8,229 bases of DNA, taken from Candidatus Krumholzibacteriia bacterium. Its GTDB lineage: Bacteria > Krumholzibacteriota > Krumholzibacteriia > Krumholzibacteriales > Krumholzibacteriaceae. The position numbers and the translations under genes were made by a program. The notes beneath the pieces were generated by a model. It saw nothing but the letters and a program-made list of their open reading frames with translations, did no database searches and was not told where the DNA came from. The stretch is from NCBI GenBank assembly GCA_026387805.1, contig JAPLKY010000006.1, forward strand, positions 1 through 8,229, written 5' to 3'. Shown piece by piece: positions 5,986-8,229 of the stretch; position 1 is the stretch's first letter, and the number at the start of each line of letters is the position of its first letter.

Positions 5986-6915
5986 ATGTCGAATGACGAA
6001 AGGCAATCGGGCGGGCGCGGACGCGAATGCGAGGCGTGCCCGCGCTCGTGCCGCGCCGATCGCGCGGCCGGCGCGGACGGGTACTGCCGGTCGGGGGCCG
6101 GACTCGAGATCGCGTCGATATGTCTTCACGGCGGCGAGGAGTCCGCGATATCGGGCAAGCGCGGCATCTGCAATATCTTCTTCTCGCACTGCAATCTGCA
6201 GTGCGTGTACTGCCAGAACTTCCAGATCAGCAGGAATGATTCATCCGCGAAGAGCATGAGGCTGGAAGAGGTCGTGCGGGCCGCGGCCCGCCTTCTCGAC
6301 GAAGGAGTGGCCTCCGTTGGCTTCGTTTCCCCCTCGCACATGATCCCGCAGATGCGTTCCATCGTCGAGGCGCTCAGCGCGAGCGGATTACGCCCGATCG
6401 TCGTGATGAACACGAACGCGTACGACAGAGCCGACACGATCGCGTCGCTCGAGGATATCGTCGACGTCTACCTCCCCGACTTGAAGTATATGGATCACTC
6501 GCTCGCCCTCGAGCTTTCGGGGGCGTGGAATTATCCCGAGGTCGCCCTCGCCGCGCTCCGCGAGATGCACCGGCAGAAGGGATCGGAACTCGCGCTCGGG
6601 GATGACGGTGTCGCGTCGTCAGGGCTCATCGTCCGCCACCTGATCCTGCCGGGGCACGCGGAGAACAGCAAGGCGGTGCTCAGGGCGATCGCGGAGGAGC
6701 TCTCCTCCTCGGTGCACGTTTCCCTCATGTCGCAGTATTATCCGCCGCCGGGAATCGCGGGGCATCCCTGGCTCGGCAGAACGATCACGCGCGGCGAGTA
6801 CGATGAGGTGCTCGACGAGCTCGAGCGGCTCGGATTTCACCGGGGATGGGTGCAGGAGCTGGAGAGCCAGGAAACCTACCGGCCCGATTTCACGAAGCCG
6901 AATCCGTTCGAATAG
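5986..6915 (+). CDS. PflX-like radical SAM protein (pyruvate formate-lyase activase-related)
   Basis: The 309-residue product has the radical SAM cluster motif CxxxCxxC at C69, C73 and C76 in SHCNLQCVYCQN, which holds a [4Fe-4S] cluster that cleaves S-adenosylmethionine. Before it lies a second cysteine set: C15, C18 and C22 (CEACPRSC) and C34 (GYC), then HGGEESAISG (48-57). This N-terminal layout and the ending with SQYYPPPG (249-256) match the PflX group (COG1313), related to glycyl-radical enzyme activases but of unsettled function. No glycyl-radical enzyme is in the window. The start at 5986 has no clear Shine-Dalgarno sequence; only a purine-rich AAGAAGAAG at the end of the preceding gene is near, so coupled translation is likely. 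The protein has no signal peptide and would act in the cytoplasm, unlike its exported neighbour. The family is secure; the substrate is unknown. Confidence 0.92.
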   Translation: MSNDERQSGGRGRECEACPRSCRADRAAGADGYCRSGAGLEIASICLHGGEESAISGKRGICNIFFSHCNLQCVYCQNFQISRNDSSAKSMRLEEVVRAAARLLDEGVASVGFVSPSHMIPQMRSIVEALSASGLRPIVVMNTNAYDRADTIASLEDIVDVYLPDLKYMDHSLALELSGAWNYPEVALAALREMHRQKGSELALGDDGVASSGLIVRHLILPGHAENSKAVLRAIAEELSSSVHVSLMSQYYPPPGIAGHPWLGRTITRGEYDEVLDELERLGFHRGWVQELESQETYRPDFTKPNPFE

Positions 6916-6943
6916 TGCGCGACTCGCCATGGGCGGCGCACTA
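6913..6943. terminator. Symmetric hairpin containing both convergent stop codons
   Basis: TAGTGCGC (6913-6920) is exactly complementary to GCGCACTA (6936-6943). Inside it, CGCC (6925-6928) pairs with GGCG (6932-6935) around a three-base loop, leaving a four-base bulge. The first three bases are the TAG of the radical SAM gene and, on the other strand, the last three are the TAG of the dehydrogenase gene. A strong T-tract is absent on both sides, so function as a bidirectional terminator or RNA 3'-end stabiliser is inferred from position and symmetry. Confidence 0.5.
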
Positions 6944-8229
6944 CCGGCGGGTCTTTCTCCGCACCGCTTCCTTGATCCTCTGCACGTGTCCCCTGCCGAG
7001 CGCCTTGACCTCGCAGCCGAGCTCGAAGTAGCGTTTGATGCTCTCGTCGGAGAGTATGCCGAAACAATCGATCACGGCGACCGGACCTCCCGCCTTCTTC
7101 ACGACCCAGGATGGATCGAGCTTCAGGTAGGGATCGTGAGGCACCGCGAATATGATCGCCTCGACTCCCTTGAGCGTCTCGCCGAGGTCCTTGGCCACCC
7201 TGATCTTTTTCAAATCGTCCTGGTTGCGGAAGAAGCGGCTCCATGAGTGGCCGGGGGAGGGGTAGCCGTCCTGCATCTCGAGCTCGTACCAATGTTCGAC
7301 ATAGGGGTCGTGCACCCGCATGAAGGCGCCCATTTCGGTGAGCTTCCGCACGACCATTTCGCTTCCGCTGTATCGGGTGTCTCCGACGTCCTGCCGATAG
7401 CTCGCCCCGCAGATGAGCACCTCGGCCCCCGCGATGTAGCGCCCCATGTTTCTGAGGGCGTCGCGGACGAGCTCGGCGACGTGCAGCCCGCGCGTGTCGT
7501 TGATGTCGATCGCGGTGGGCGTGATCTTGAACACGCTGTCCCCGTCCTCGAAGCCGAGGATGTGCTGGTACGCCCAGTAGCCGAGCCCCCCGTCCTTCGG
7601 GAGGCAGTAGCCGCCGATGCCGGGGCCGGGGAATATCATGTTGCTGTGGGTCGGCCGCATCCGTATCGCCTTGATGACCTTCGTGAGATCGACGCCGTTT
7701 CGCTCGGCGAAGAGGCTCCATTCGTTCAGGAACGCGAGAATCGTCGCGCGATACGAGTTCTCGACGATCTTCGTCGTCTCCGATTCGATCGGGCGGTCCA
7801 TGACGGTGAGGGGGAAGTCCTTCGTGTTGAGGACCTCGCGGAGAAATCTCTCGACTCGCCGGGCCGCCTCCGCGTTCGTGCCCGAGCAGACGCGCCAGAA
7901 GTCGCGGATGCTGCGCACGTACTCGCGTCCCGGCATCACGCGCTCGAAGCTGTGGGCGAGGAGCGGCGCCGACCGGATTCCGCGCTCGGCGAAGGCGCGC
8001 TTGAGGATCGGCCACACGATGAATTCGGTCGTGCCCGGCGCAACCGTCGTTTCGATGAGGACGAGGCATTTTGGCCCTATCTTTTCGCCGACCGTGCGCA
8101 TCGTCGCCTCGAGGGCCGCCATGTCCGCCTCGCCGGTGCGCATGTTCCCGAGATTGTTCTTGAGATAATCGCACTGAACGTCTATGACGACGCAGTCGGC
8201 GAGCTTCAGAACGTCGCTCGCGAATGTCG
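6941..8229 (-). CDS. Nucleotide-sugar (UDP-glucose/UDP-ManNAc) dehydrogenase family, 5'-truncated
   Basis: This family oxidises a UDP-sugar at C6 to the uronic acid with two NAD+, supplying precursors for capsule, O-antigen or other surface glycans. The frame stays open from the ATG at 8143 back to the window edge, reading DCVVIDVQCDYLKNNLGN just before it, so that ATG is internal and at least 428 residues are visible. Visible landmarks (numbered from the edge): the end of the NAD-binding domain with ETTVAPGTTE (59-68), ESETTKIVENSY with the likely catalytic Lys153 and Asn157, the active-site GIGGYCLPKD with Cys208, and the C-terminal UDP-binding domain with GASYRQDVGDTRYSG (274-288). All expected catalytic residues in the visible part are present. 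The sugar specificity cannot be assigned. The N-terminal glycine-rich NAD motif lies outside the window. A basic tail (RRKTRR) ends the protein. Confidence 0.94.
   Translation of the reverse strand, partial: TFASDVLKLADCVVIDVQCDYLKNNLGNMRTGEADMAALEATMRTVGEKIGPKCLVLIETTVAPGTTEFIVWPILKRAFAERGIRSAPLLAHSFERVMPGREYVRSIRDFWRVCSGTNAEAARRVERFLREVLNTKDFPLTVMDRPIESETTKIVENSYRATILAFLNEWSLFAERNGVDLTKVIKAIRMRPTHSNMIFPGPGIGGYCLPKDGGLGYWAYQHILGFEDGDSVFKITPTAIDINDTRGLHVAELVRDALRNMGRYIAGAEVLICGASYRQDVGDTRYSGSEMVVRKLTEMGAFMRVHDPYVEHWYELEMQDGYPSPGHSWSRFFRNQDDLKKIRVAKDLGETLKGVEAIIFAVPHDPYLKLDPSWVVKKAGGPVAVIDCFGILSDESIKRYFELGCEVKALGRGHVQRIKEAVRRKTRR

Overview
This GC-rich 8.2 kb window reads as ordinary bacterial chromosome. 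It holds seven protein-coding loci, closely packed on both strands. I see no tRNA, rRNA, CRISPR array, insertion sequence, phage gene or attachment site. A secreted inhibitory-type serpin, two Sec signal peptides and a nucleotide-sugar dehydrogenase suggest a GC-rich bacterium with an exported proteome and surface polysaccharide. A candidate phylum known mostly from metagenomes (for example in or near the FCB group) would fit, but this placement is weak inference.

Layout. Positions 1-822 (+) carry the C-terminal part of a GlcD/D-lactate dehydrogenase-type flavoprotein. Positions 823-968 are a gene-free gap with a degenerate 9-mer repeat and a GC-rich hairpin. The Obg GTPase lies at 969-1955 (+). 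It converges on, and overlaps by 20 bp, a secreted serpin at 1936-3132 (-). Positions 3133-3308 form a divergent intergenic region with a convincing sigma70-like promoter facing right and a weaker one facing the serpin. An ABC-2 type exporter follows: ATPase at 3309-4226 (+) and permease at 4219-5149 (+). The permease is broken: the reading frame changes near 4905, and about 40-55 residues including one membrane helix appear to be missing. A long-loop hairpin plus T-tract (5153-5225) probably ends this transcript. Next is a two-gene unit of a secreted nitroreductase-fold protein (5323-5976) and a PflX-like radical SAM protein (5986-6915). Last, a UDP-glucose/UDP-ManNAc dehydrogenase-family gene (6941-8229, -) runs off the right edge. 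It converges on the radical SAM gene through a 25-bp gap, and a hairpin there contains both stop codons.

Functional links. The exporter pair and the nitroreductase/PflX pair are the only likely operons. The other genes look like independent housekeeping or envelope functions. I found no clear new defence or mobile system. The most useful leads are the damaged exporter permease, the serpin with its divergent promoter, the nitroreductase-radical SAM pairing, and the two unusual convergent gene ends.
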